A DNA stretch of 64,000 bases from Cryptomeria japonica. Taxonomy: Eukaryota > Streptophyta > Pinopsida > Cupressales > Cupressaceae. Both the position numbers and the translations under genes were made by a program. This document shows, piece by piece, positions 1-12,599 of the stretch (positions within the stretch are counted from its first letter, which is position 1; each line of letters starts with the position of its first letter). The DNA lies in assembly GCF_030272615.1 (NCBI RefSeq), contig NC_081414.1:664669938-664733937 (forward strand). The letters are read 5' to 3'. The notes below the pieces were generated by a model that did not search any database, was not told the DNA's origin, and worked only from the letters and a program-made list of their open reading frames with translations.

Positions 1-1468
1 TGTGACTAATGATGGTATTGTAGATGCCAGAACGGTAAACAAAACTCAACCTGTTTTAAAATTTGGGAATGGGTTAGTCATCTAATCAACATATAGGGAA
101 CAACACAACCTCCACAAATGTAAACGCTACACAAAACACAAACACAAGATACCCTAGAGTAAATGCTCCTAGGAGAAATTACACACCTCTAGGAGAACCT
201 ATTGAGTCAACACTCAAAAAGTTAATACAGACAAACATGATCACTTTACCTGAAGTAAGAGTGTATGAACCAGGTCCTTTCAAACCCACATGGTAGAATG
301 ATAATGATTTCTGCGATTATCATCGGACTAAAGGTCATAAAACAACAAGTTGCTACAAATTGAAAAACTTGGTCCAAGATATCATAGACCAAGGGGACAT
401 CACAATCAATACCGATAAAACCTCAGCAAACACAAATCATACAATTTTTAAGGACCCTTTTGTTAAACATGACAAAGGGAAAGCTACCACATCAGATACC
501 CAAGACATTACATCCAACTACACAAAGGTCTCATACGATTACACTATTAATGCTATTAGCTCAGGAGATATAGCAAACAATGATTCAAAAGAGACACTTA
601 ATAAAGATGTGCAATATCAAGACACTCACACAAATGATAACCAAATTTGCATGATATCAAAGGCACCAAAGTATGATGATGATATAAATCTTTGTCTAAG
701 AGACTGGGGGCATGATCAACCATCTCACTCAGGTTGGTTTGAAGATGAACTCATAGAACACATCATGAATGTCAAACATACACATAAAGACTATGAAGAG
801 GGATTTAACATAAATCTTGATAAAACAGCTTATGATACCAACAAATCTTGTAAATCAAATGATACAGTCACTACAATCACCATAACTCCCAGAGACAGAG
901 ACTGTGCAGTGGTTACTTGCAGATCAAAGGTAACTTTACAGAGGATACCAAAAATTCATCCACCAACAGAAGGGACTTACAATGTTGTTGAACAACTTAA
1001 GGAAACCCCGACACAAATATCATTATTCGAACTTTTACGTATTTCACCTACTCAGGGAGCTATATTGGATAAAGCACTTCAAGATTCAATAGTGGACAGG
1101 GATATAGATGAAAATGCCTTCTAGACTATGGTAGGAAATTTGACACAAAGCACACGTATTGCATTCACAAAACAAGATATTCATAGTGATAGACTACTTC
1201 ATAATGACCCACTACATTTAGAAGCTTACATTCATAAAAGAAGAATCAGAAGAGTACTCATAGATGGGGGAGCTAGTCTCAATATTTGTACTTTAAAGTT
1301 GGTCAAACCACTAGGATATTTTGAACTTCACATTGAATCTTACAAGAGGATAAATATAAAGGCATACGATGATGAAGAACGTCCATCAAAAGGCATTGTA
1401 ACATTACCAGTACAAGTGGGACCCATAACAATAGAGGTCACTTTCCAAGTCTTGGACAAAGAACTAGG
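1..1468 (+). pseudogene. Element A gag-protease, first fragment (disrupted)
   Basis: The frame enters from the left edge. A zinc-knuckle-like motif CX2HX4HX4C (C-D-Y-H ... G-H ... C) lies at about 312-353, followed by a polar linker. The conserved pre-protease segment, of the form QLKxTPxQISLxxLL, is at about 987-1040. The aspartic protease active site reads L-I-D-G-G-A-S at about 1258-1278; DGG in place of D[ST]G is seen in some plant gypsy elements. In-frame stops are at 294-296 and 1122-1124. The fragment ends at 1468, inside the protease, where element B inserted; the frame resumes at 14265. This copy cannot encode an intact polyprotein. Confidence 0.75.
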
Positions 1469-3126
1469 TGTAACGTCATAAATTGTACGCACTTGCTAAA
1501 GCAGTACAATTTAACACCTAGTTTAGCACCCGCCTTGGCACAGTTGCATTTTGCATTTCATTTCCCCTTTAGCACTTAATTAATCAAATTAATTAGGTCT
1601 AAAGGTTCTATTTCATCATTTTCCACATCATAAAGTCGGGCCCTTTCATTAAAGCGTGCCCCTTTCATTTTATTCTTCCAATACACTACTTAATCAAAAA
1701 CCCTAATTAGGCACTATTCTGAGCTTGGGGGCTTGATTTCAGGGGTCAAAACATCTCGAAATCACTTGTAACTTCAGGATTCTCTCTAAAATCATCATAT
1801 CTGACAGCCCTCAAAATTTGGTGAAACGTTGTCGGGACCGTGGCGCCCAGAGTGCACACGGTCCCGGACATTTTTCCCAAAATTTTAGGAGCGCGATCCA
1901 ATCATAAAATAAACTTAACCCCAAGAAATTCGTGGGATATTCAATCTCTAGGTCGGCCAAAAGATGAAATTACGACCTAGGGTTTCATACATAAGAGCTC
2001 TCTTTCTTCATTGGAAGGGATCGGAATTTTGTTTTCAAGAACCTCATATGCAGCGAAAGAGCAGATCTTTGAAGACTTCAACAACTTTCAACATCCCTCT
2101 ATTAAGCATTTATCAAATCCATTCATCCATTTAGGGCTTGGAAGACATTGAAGAACAATAGGAGATCACTGACTGAAGATTGGCTTGTACTCCTCCCTTG
2201 GGGGTTGGGTATGATTTCATGTTGTTTTCATGTCTTTGCATAAGCTTCAATATCTCATTTATTCATGCTTTAGATCACTTTGTATCTTGATTTAGAGCAT
2301 TCACATTATCATTAACAAGCAATTAGGGTTTACTTTCTAGGTTGCTCTAGTTTGCTTACTTGCATTTTAGATCTTGCACACACACAAGGTCTGCACACAT
2401 ATTACTTTTACAATACAACTTGGCTATTCGTGGAGGTGGAAATCACCGAAGCGGGGGTTTGACTAAGGCAAAACCCTATATAGCTGCCCAAACACCTTTT
2501 TCAGATATAAGTGCAGGTTTCGAGACTTGGACGATGCTGCAGGTTGCAGATCCGGAAGAAGCAAGTCGAGACAGCACCCCACATCAAATTGCAGAGCAAG
2601 ATACTAGGACAGGGGTGTGGGGCACCCTAGTCCTGCTAGGACAGGGGCGCTGGGCGCCTTGGTCCCTGGTACAGAGGCGCTGGGTGCCCTAGTCCTCCTG
2701 ACAGACAGCATTTCGGACAGTTTCCAGAGTGCAAAAACAGTGGTTTCAGGTGCAGTTTCAGGTGCAGAATCAGGACAGTGGTGCCCGCACCCCCGTTTCG
2801 AACATTTCCACTCATATTTTGACTCTAGGTACGCATTTGCATTCTTGTCTTATCCTTGTGTTTACAGCTTTCCATTGTTTAAGTTCAATTCCGCAATCTT
2901 GTTATTAGTTCATACTTGCATTCTAGGGTTAGGAATTGAACTTGCATAATCTTACCTTTCAATTACAACAAAGGAATAGAAATCCTAATAGGTAGCCCAT
3001 GGCTCTCTCTTTCACAAAAAGAAGTAGCCAATTGTGTGATACCTCTAGGCTCTTTCGTATTCCGTAATGTGTGACAAAAGGTAGGATTAGGGCATGATAA
3101 CCTAGTCTCGCTTTTTCCCCCACACA
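1469..3126 (+). repeat. Element B 5' LTR
   Basis: It begins TGTAACGTCATAAATTG and ends CCCCCACACA; the same ends bound the 3' LTR copy. It is preceded by target duplication ctagg. It contains a GC-rich block of about 30-bp tandem units around 2605-2695 (GGACAGGGGCGCTGGGCGCC-type). No convincing TATA box was assigned. Confidence 0.93.
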
Positions 3127-3129
3127 TTT

Positions 3130-3146
3130 TGGTGAACCCGACGTGA
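3130..3146 (+). other. Element B primer binding site
   Basis: The sequence TGGTGAACCCGACGTGA starts three bases after the 5' LTR. The leading TGG pairs with the CCA end of a tRNA. It is not the initiator-Met site (TGGTATCAGAGC) used by the copia elements here; the tRNA was not identified. Confidence 0.7.
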
Positions 3147-3294
3147 ATCTATCATTGCTTCTTCTTGCATTGCATTTGTTAGATCTAGATCTAGATTTAG
3201 TGTGTTTTCATTTCATTTTTATTAAAAAGAAAAAAAAAAAAGAGTGTGTTTCTTTGCATTGTGTGTTTAAATTTCATGCAATTTTTATTTCAAA

Positions 3295-6200
3295 ATGTCC
3301 GACTTTTATTTGCAAAATGTTCATGCTTATGATGATTATTATGAGTATTGCCAAGATGAATTAGATGAAGCTTTAGATGAGTTTTTGAACCCTAAAGATG
3401 CCAAACCTTCATTTTACCAAAAACTCATAAACCTTGTTACTATGCCATTTCGTTGTGATGAGAAAGATAAGTTGAATGAGTCCTCTCAAGGGTACATTCC
3501 TATCAACTCTTCCACTAAATCTAGTAACATGGTTGTTTTCAACAATCCCCTCTATGAGGAGATGTCTCCTTTTGAATCAAAAGATAAACCTTTTAATAGA
3601 TATGATCATGCTTTGTTGGATGATGCTCTTGATGACTTTGTGGCTTTATCGAAATCTCTAAACAAAAACAAAACTTGTAAATTGGTTAACATGATAAACT
3701 TGAATGAGCATAAAAAGCCTCTCTTTGAAGTCCAAGGTGCTTATCCTTCTCCCACCTTTCAAGGTCCTAAATCACCTCTCCTTACTGTCCAAGGAGGGTA
3801 TGATCATGATTCCTTTCGTACTCCAAATAAACCAATCATCACTGTGCAAGGAAGAAAACCTATAAGTCCTTATAGTTATGCCAAGCAAATAACTAGAGAG
3901 AGTTATCATGCGGTTGCCCATACTTATCATACCAGAAATAATAGGCAGCCTAGTCCTCCTCCTGTTATTCCAGTTTCTCTTCCGAATCCTCAACCAATTC
4001 TTCCGCAAGCTCCGCATATTTCACAAGTTCTTAGTAAGGAATATGATCTCATAGAACAACTTAAAGCTACCCCTGCTAAGATATCCCTTTGGGATTTGAT
4101 TCAAACTTCTTTCACTCATCATGGAATGTTACAAGATGCCTTGAAATATTTGAATGTTCCTCCACCGAATACATCTAGTAATATAGCATCTTTGGTTAAC
4201 TCTGTGATGAATCCTAAAGCTCAAATTGTGTTTACCCAAGATGAGTTGCCTACTAGTGAAATCCAACATCAATATGATCCCTTGATGATTGTGGTTATCA
4301 TGAAAGACACTGCTATAAGACGAACACTAGTAGATAATGGCTCTAGTCTTAATGTGTGTAGCATTAATCTTTTGCATAAGATGAATGTGGATACATCTCT
4401 AATTGAGTCGGACTCTCGTCCTATTCGAGGCTTTGATAATGTGGCTAAAACTTCATTAGGTACTATCACCTTACCCATCATAGTGGGGCCTGTTACTTTG
4501 CCTACTCCTATCCATGTTATGTCGGGAAATCTAACATACAACTTGTTATTAGGGAAACCTTGGATTCACAGTATGCAAGCTGTCCCCTCTACATTGCACA
4601 GACAAGTTAAGTTTATCTACAACAATAAGACATATACCTTGATAGGTGATACCAATTTTCAAGCTTGTTTGCAAACATCTACTTCCAAAGGGGGTTCTTC
4701 TAAGCCTTCCTTGTCTAGTGGTGACTCCTTAAACAAGATACCTATCGATGAATCCCCACTCTCTGATGACCAAAATTCTTTGGATGAGTTTGGAGCTCCT
4801 GAAGAAGACTCTTCTCGACTTGAAACTACACATAAGAAGGATTTTGATCCTGAGAAGGTTCTCGCAGACGACGATTGGGGATCCCTTGATTTTAATCCCA
4901 CCTTTGTAGGTGAATATAAGGTTCCTTCTAGAGAGCTTAAAGTTGAAAAGAAGGAAGAAGCGAAAAATCAATCAACATTACCTGAACCTATGAGTAATAA
5001 CTTTGTGGCCACTTCTCAAACTTCTTCTCCCCGCACCTCTAATTCTAAAGAGTTTGATTCTTTGTCTTATGAAAAACCGCCTTCTCTGTCTGAAATGGCT
5101 GATCATTATGGTCGTGGTTTTTGCATTTTTGCTAAGCATGGGTATCATGGAAATGGTTGTGGCACTCACAAACAAGGAATAAAGGTTCCTCTAGAGAATA
5201 ATCTTCACAACCATGCCTTTGGACTTGGCTATAATCCCTGTAAGCGCACTAAAGCTTCTAGAAGACCCTGTATTAGTGTTAATGCTATTTCTACCTCTCT
5301 ATCAATGCAACACCCCGAGTACATTGATGAGGATCCTTCGTGTGCTTGTACTTTTGATGTTTTCCCTACCGATGATGCTTTAGCTGAATTTTTAGGATCA
5401 TATGATACTCTTCCTCGTTATCATCACAATAGGGGACTCCCTTATTGTTTGAACACTGAAGCCTATTTTGGAAAAGAGATGGATAACGATGAGATTGTGA
5501 AGGAATTCCCTCAACTAAAGGATACTCCTCAACAAAGTAATCTTCTCATAAGTGACACCACTAATGTTAAGATGGATCCTTGCAATGAAGAAAAAGTTAT
5601 TAAAATTGGAAAATGTTTGGATGAAGAGGAACAAAAACAATTTGAAGATTTATTGCATGAATTCCCCGAGATCTTTGCTTGGACATACTCTAACATGCCT
5701 GGTATAGATCCTAAGATTGTTACTCATAATATTGTCTTAGTCCCTGATGCTAAGCCCGTGAAACAAAAGATTCAAAAAATGAATCCTAAGGTGGCTTTGC
5801 TTGTTAAGGCTGAGATTGAAAAGTTATTGGAGGCTGGATTTATCCGCCCTATTGATTATTCCCCATGGATTTCAAATATCGTCGTCGTGGCTAAACCAGA
5901 TAATAAAATAAGAATGTGTACCGATTTCTGGGATTTAAATAAGGCTTCTTTAAAAGATGATTTCCCTCTTCCGAACATTGACATGATAGTTGATTCTACG
6001 ACAGGACATGCCTTATTATCCTTCATGGATGGTTTTTCAGGATACAATCAAATTTTCATTAACCCTCAAGATCAATTCAAAACTGCTTTCACCACTCCTT
6101 GGGGTACATTTTGTTGGATAATGATGCCTTTTGGACTTAAAAACGTCGGTGCAACTTATCAACGAGCGATGACCCTTATCTTTCACGATTACATGCATAA

Positions 6201-8841
6201 GACTCTAGAAGACTATGTTGATGATGTTTTAGCCAAATCCATTCTTCGCATAGATCATATTAAGATCCTTCATCAAATCTTTGAAAGGATTCGTAAATAT
6301 CACATGCGCTTGAATCCCCGAAAATGTGTTTTTGGTGTGGATAGTGGAAAACTATTAGGATTCATAGTTTCGCATCGTGGAATTGAGGTGGATACTAAGA
6401 AAATAGATGCTATTGTCAACATGCCACCTCCTAGAAATGTGTCTCAACTCAAAAGCTTACAAGGAAAAAATCAAGCTATTCGTAGGTTTGTATCTCAACT
6501 TGCGGATCGTACTTTTCCTTTCACTCAACTTCTCAAAAAGAATATCACTTTTCAATGGAATGAGGATTGTCAACAAGCATTTGAAGATTTAAACATGTAT
6601 TTGGCTAATCCTCCTATCCTTCGACCGGCCGAACCTTCTCAACCCTTCCTTCTTTATACGGCTACATCCTCTCATGCTCTTGCAACATTATTGGCACAAC
6701 ATGATAAAGATGGTAAGGAGTGTCCGGTTTATTATATAAGTCATACCTTACTTGATTATGAGACTCGATATTCTGCGATAGAAAGACAATGCTTGGCCTT
6801 GGTGTTTGCGACTCAAAAATTGAGACATTATCTCTTAAATTCAGAAGTCCACATCATGGTAAATTTTGATCCGTTGAAGCATCTTTTCTCTAAAACTGAT
6901 TTATCAGGACGTCTAACTAAGTGGGTTATGATGTTAACTGAATTTGACCTTAAATTTGTTTCACAAAGAGCAATTAAAGGGCAAACATTGACTGATCACT
7001 TAGTTGAAGCCCCTTCACCTTTCTCCTTCCCTAACCCTGAGTCTTTTCCTGACGATTACATCCTTTGTATAGAAAAAGATGAAACTTGGGAGTTATACTT
7101 TGATGGCTCTAAGTGTCGTACGGGATCGGGGGTAGGTGTTGTTCTGATTTCTCCTACAAAGAAGTCCATTCCCTTATCTTACCGTCTCAATTTCCTATGT
7201 ACCAATAACATTGCTGAGTATGAGGCTCTTATAGCAGGAATAAAGGTAGCCTTAGCTTTGAATATAAAACACATACATATTTTTGGAGATTCTCAACTGA
7301 TTATAAGACAAGTAATAGGACTGTATCAAGCGAAACAAGACAAGTTATCACAATATAAAGACCTTGCTATCTCTTTGTTACAAAAATTTAATTCTTACAC
7401 CATAGAACCTGTTCCTCAAAAAGATAATTGACATGCGGACGCAATGGCATGTGTGGCTTCTCTTGTATCTTTAGAGGACCCTGTGGTTGATCTTAAATTT
7501 GTTATTCACAACCTTACTTCTCGAGCTATTGTAGATGATTCTAGCCTGGTGATATGTTGTGACTTCATAGACTCAGATGAATGGTACTTGCATATCGTAA
7601 GATACTTGACTGATGGTACCTTTCCTGATTCCGCCAATAGGAACACCAGGGCTAGAGTTCGCAAGTTGGCTGCTAGGTATATCATTCTCTCTAATGTTCT
7701 TTACCGAAGGGGTTATAATGGTCTTCTCCTTCGCTGTCTTAACAAATCAGAAATCCCTATTGCTCTTGAAGAGGCGCATTCAGGTGCCTGTGGGGGGCAT
7801 TTTGGAGGTAAATCCTTGGTTCAAAGATTACTTCGAATGGGATATTATTGGCAAACTATGGAGCAAGATTCTTTTTCATTTGTTAAGAAATGTCATCAAT
7901 GTCAACAACACAATAATTTGATTCATGCTCCTGCCCAAGAACTTCGTTCTCAGGTAGCTTCTTGGCCTTTCTCTGCATGGGGGTTGGATCTCATCAGTAA
8001 AATCTCTCCTCCTTCATCTCAAGGACATGTTTTCATTATAACCGCAACAGATTACTTTACAAAGTGGGTAGAAGCTGTTCCTCTTCGCTCCACTATAGCT
8101 GAAGTGATTTGTTGATTTCTTCTAGAAAACATTATTTATCGATTTGGGATACCTTCCACTATAATCTCTGATAATGGGACATCATTTAAGAATAAAGACG
8201 TGAAGCAATTCCTCGAGAAATATCATATCAAACATCGATTTTCTACACCATACTATCCTCAATCAAATGGTCAAGCCGAATCATCCAATAAAATAATCGA
8301 ACAAATTCTTCGCAAAACCGTGAATAAGCATGGTAAGGATTGGAGTACTCAGCTAATCTATGCTCTTTGGGCCTACCAAACGAGTGTATGAATTGCCACG
8401 GGAACTACTCCTTATAATCTTGTTTATGGTGCTGATGCTATCATGCCTTTAGAATTAGAGATTCCATCACTTAGAGTTTCTCTCAAAGGTATAATAGATG
8501 ATGACTCCTATAGAGAACAAAGACTTCAACAGCTTGAGATGCTTGATGATCAGCGTATAAATGCTCTTGAGCATATTCAAGCATATCACAAAACTCTACA
8601 ATGAAACTATAATGATAAGGTTATTCAACGTTCCTTCTCAGTGGGTGACTTAGTGCTCTATGAGAATCAGCGCAATGTGAATACCTTACCTAAAGAAAAG
8701 GGAAAATTCAGTCCTAATTAGCTTGGACCGTATATCGTTATTGAAGATTATGGATCAGGTGCTTACAAAATAGCGGATGTAGATGGTACGCCTCTTAAAG
8801 ACCCTATAAACACTATGCACTTGCGTAGATACTATGCTTAA
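3295..8841 (+). pseudogene. Element B gag-pol polyprotein with five in-frame stops
   Basis: One frame runs from ATG 3295 to TAA 8839-8841, open for 1378 codons and then broken by stops at 7429, 8113, 8389, 8602 and 8719. The N-terminal ~250 residues are acidic and proline-rich with no zinc knuckle or recognisable capsid domain. Protease motif L-V-D-N-G-S-S has D347. A G-patch-like segment lies at about 601-655. Reverse transcriptase has Y-V-D-D at 974-977. RNase H follows, then a second RNase H with Y-F-D-G-S (D1270). Integrase shows an H-H-C-C finger (about 7777-7910) and a D-D-E triad at 7987, 8170 and 8278. Four stops fit CGA to TGA and one TGG to TAG, consistent with methylation decay. 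A missing capsid would make it dependent on other elements even if the stops were absent. Confidence 0.9.
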
Positions 8842-9482
<641 letters not shown>

Positions 9483-9542
9483 ATCAATATACAAAGGTAG
9501 GTCACTACACATCCAAAATGTGACCTACCCTACATCATAAAA

Positions 9543-12016
9543 TCATCTCTTATCCCTAGGGCTGGTGGCTGAAGAGTGACGACTAGATGTTCCCTCCTGA
9601 TCTGGCTGTGCAGGTGGACCCATGGGGGTATACCGTGATATAGATCATGAATGGCTCCGAGAGGAGCTCCTATGATCCCTATCCATAAGGATAGCGCGAT
9701 ACGAGGTAGCCTCGGCCTGAGCTGCTGCTAGATCACACTGTACTCACTGAAGGTCCTCTGATAGAGCCCGCTCTCTCTCCCTCCATATCTCTACCTGTAC
9801 TCGAAATGGGGAAAACAAATCATCATGCTGACCCGCATTCCCTTGAGGTCTATAAGCAACCTGTAAGGAACTAGGGATCTGCGTTGTCATAGAGATATCT
9901 GTCACTGCTTGCTGGATCAAGGAGCGCCACTCCTGCACATTAGCTGTAGCAGTAGAACAGATTTTGTGTTAGTACCATTTTATATCATCAAAACATCAAT
10001 CAATCAATATAAACCTACTATACCTGGATCTCCCTCACGCCAGTAGGGATCATGATATGGTAGCATCTGTGATTGGGAACTACTAGGCTCCCCATGCTCG
10101 AATGATCTGTGCGCGATAGGTGTAGGTCTTCGTAGTGCCTTGTGTTCCCCTTCTTGGGGAATAACGAGAGGATCTAGGGCTACGGTATCATCTCCTGAAT
10201 GGTGAGGAGCTGCATCTGACTCCTCCTCATCATCTCTATCCTCCTCCTCCTCTCTATCCTCATCCTCCTCGTCATCCTCATCCTCATCTGCATCCTCGTT
10301 CTCCTCGTCATCGTCTCTCTCCTCCTCATCGTCATCCTCGTCCTCCTCCTCCTCGGCACTAGGCTGATCTCCTATAGGTGGATCAGGACCTCCTGTCTCC
10401 TCATGACCCTCTCCATCCTCTGGCTCCTCTGACCTGGTTCCCTGATCCTCATCTCGGTCTCCATGCCTCCATGGACCTGGATGGCCTGTCGGGTGATCTG
10501 GTGGAAAGATAGGCCCTGGGTATGATCTCACAAACCAGGAATGATACCTACGCTGTGCCCCGGGGTCTGCAGCATAATCAGTGACCACATCCTAATTGGA
10601 CCCCTCTATATCTATGATCTCGATATCATCTATCGTCGGTCTCGCTACTGCTCTGGGTCTAGGAAGGACTCGCGAGTGTCGAGTGTAGATGGGCACATCG
10701 GCTGGGACACACTGCTCTAGCCCAAACTGCCTCCATACTCGGTCGAAGTAGAATGGCACTATGATGTGTAGATATCGTCCTCTCAGTAGGCGGTTCCTCT
10801 GTAGGCATGCTAACTGTCTCTCCATCCCATCCCATCTGTGCATCCCCAGATATGGTCTCCACACGGTCACCTCGGCTGTCAATCTATCAACTATCACTCT
10901 CCAATACAATAGATCTCCAAATCTCCACTCACTGGTAAGTGGATAAGCAAATACCCTGGGTTGCTCGCTAGCCGTACTCATCGGATAGCCGACAGGCCTG
11001 GTGCATGTAAAGTGCTCAAATATCCACACCTGCAGAAGTGTGCATGTCATCAAGCTGCAACCCTGTCTGAAAACATACTCCTCGAGGTCATGATAGAGAT
11101 GTGCAAGCATACTCTGACCCCAGGCATATACTCTCCTGTGTCTCTCCATAGCCCTGATGCACCACGTGAGACCCCCATGCATGTGTGTACCTCGCCCGTT
11201 CGGGTAGACAGCTAGTGCAATGATGGCTATCATAAGACGTCTCATGAGGGGCACCTCTCCTATAGGATGTAAGAGCCAGCTGACCATGATACGACCTCTC
11301 GTCTCGCTCGGCATGACTCTCCCTATACAATATACTTGCTCCCTCTGATGATCCTCTACTAACCGATCAGTCGCATATGTCACAGTAGCTCCTCTGATCG
11401 GTAGGCGAAGAATGCGGTACACATCCTCAAGTGTCACCGTCATCTCCCCTACTGGAAGCTGGAACGTGCATGTGTCAGGATTCCACCGTTCCATGAATGC
11501 CATCAGCATCGCGGGATGAAATCGGATGGCCGGCATAAGAATCATAGACCACAAACCTACTATCAACAATGTGTCTCTCTCTGCCTCAGTGAGTCAGGGA
11601 ATCTGATCTCGCAAACTACGTAGAATCTGTCCCATCGTGTGCTCTCTCATATACGGGAGACCCTGCATCACAAAAACATAACTATAATCAGTACTCAAAC
11701 ATCAAAAATCATTCATGCAAAACTGTCAAACATCATATGCTAACCCTGGCATCTCTCGCCAAGTCCTGATTGGGGCCATGGTGCCTTGTCAGGGACCATG
11801 GCGCCCTGAGGGGACCATGGCACCCTGAGGGGACCATGGCGCCCTGTGTGGGACCCACGGTCAGGTTCCAGGGCCCGCAAACGATCATAGAAAGTTAAAT
11901 GCAGAAAATCAAAAGTCAACATTCAGTCAACTCACCTCGTCCAGTGGCTCGTCGTTGATCACGGCCTGTCGCATGATCTCAATCCTCGTGGGACGCTCCG
12001 GCTGTCATGAAGGCAT
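9543..12016 (-). pseudogene. Antisense plant mobile domain (PMD) gene inside element B
   Basis: A spliced gene model on the strand opposite to B's pol. Exon 1 is 11936-12016 (ATG at 12016), exon 2 is 10024-11662 and exon 3 is 9543-9943. Introns of 273 bp (GTGAGT...TGCAG) and 80 bp (GTATAG...TACAG) join in frame. Exon 2 encodes the PMD core, including the signature L-P-V-G-E-M-T-V-T-L-E-D-V followed by R-I-L-R-L-P (about 11402-11460), then an Asp/Glu-rich tail of about 70 residues (about 10205-10360). Exon 3 is predicted helical. In-frame stops at 12005, 11594, 10592 and 9744, and one more near 9645, break it. PMD proteins include MAIN/MAIL1 and many transposon-borne copies; extra antisense ORFs are known in Tat-type gypsy elements. 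The role in the element is unknown. Confidence 0.72.
11758..11870. repeat. Short tandem GGGACCATGGCGCCCTGA-type repeat
   Basis: Roughly four degenerate units of 18-20 bp lie inside intron 1 of the antisense gene. The same core, direct or reverse-complemented, recurs in element B's LTRs (around 1845, 2640-2690, 12965 and 13750-13820). Confidence 0.7.
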
Positions 12017-12584
12017 GATGATGGCTATGTGGGCTCCGCTGCAATGAACAATACTCAGAATCAACAAAGTGACAAATGCAAATGTCACTTTCAAAGGTAT
12101 ATACGTTCATTCCTTTACATTTACTTTCAAAACCCTAATTTTCCTCATTTCACTCATTTCATCATAACTTGAGTTTGGGAGATGCGATTTTCGAACTGTT
12201 TGTTGCGTAGGAATTGTATTTTCATTCCCCTACTCTTGGGATGTTCCAAAAAGTGCTCTGATGAATCCTTTTTAGTGAACATCCCTCATCAATACTCTCT
12301 TACACAATTTGTCGTAAGTAAACATGCTACCCTGTTTCACCTCCCTAATAAGCAAGTCGAAACAGGGGGGGGGCATATAGCTACTCACAAATTTCATCAC
12401 CTTCCTTAGTAAGCATTAGGTGATTTTGTGATCTAACATGTGTTTTGTAGGGTGCGGTTCCTAACTATGTACTACAGATACCGCTGGGGGCTTCGTTCGA
12501 CAACTTATGGATATATCCTTTTTCAAATGATGTTTACTTTCTGTACTTTAGCTTGCATATGCACGTAGTACTCATATGACCGCT
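12017..12584. other. Element B region upstream of antisense gene and before the PPT
   Basis: It should hold the promoter of the antisense gene. Only a weak TATA-like string (GTATATACC on the minus strand, near 12098) is visible. No convincing ORF was seen on either strand. Confidence 0.4.
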
Positions 12585-12599
12585 AAAGTGGGGGCTAAA
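12585..12599 (+). other. Element B polypurine tract
   Basis: AAAGTGGGGGCTAAA sits immediately before the TG of the 3' LTR, the expected place for the plus-strand primer. Element A has the similar AAGAGGGGCAAA before its LTR. Confidence 0.8.

Noticed and set aside
2360-2949. Overlapping ORFs in the 5' LTR of B and their partner at 13493-13834
   Set aside because: They lie wholly in the LTR, over GC-rich tandem repeats, with no domain and weak conservation between the two LTRs.
12182-12409. ORF upstream of the element B 3' LTR
   Set aside because: Short, no motif, and not preserved in element A at the matching place.
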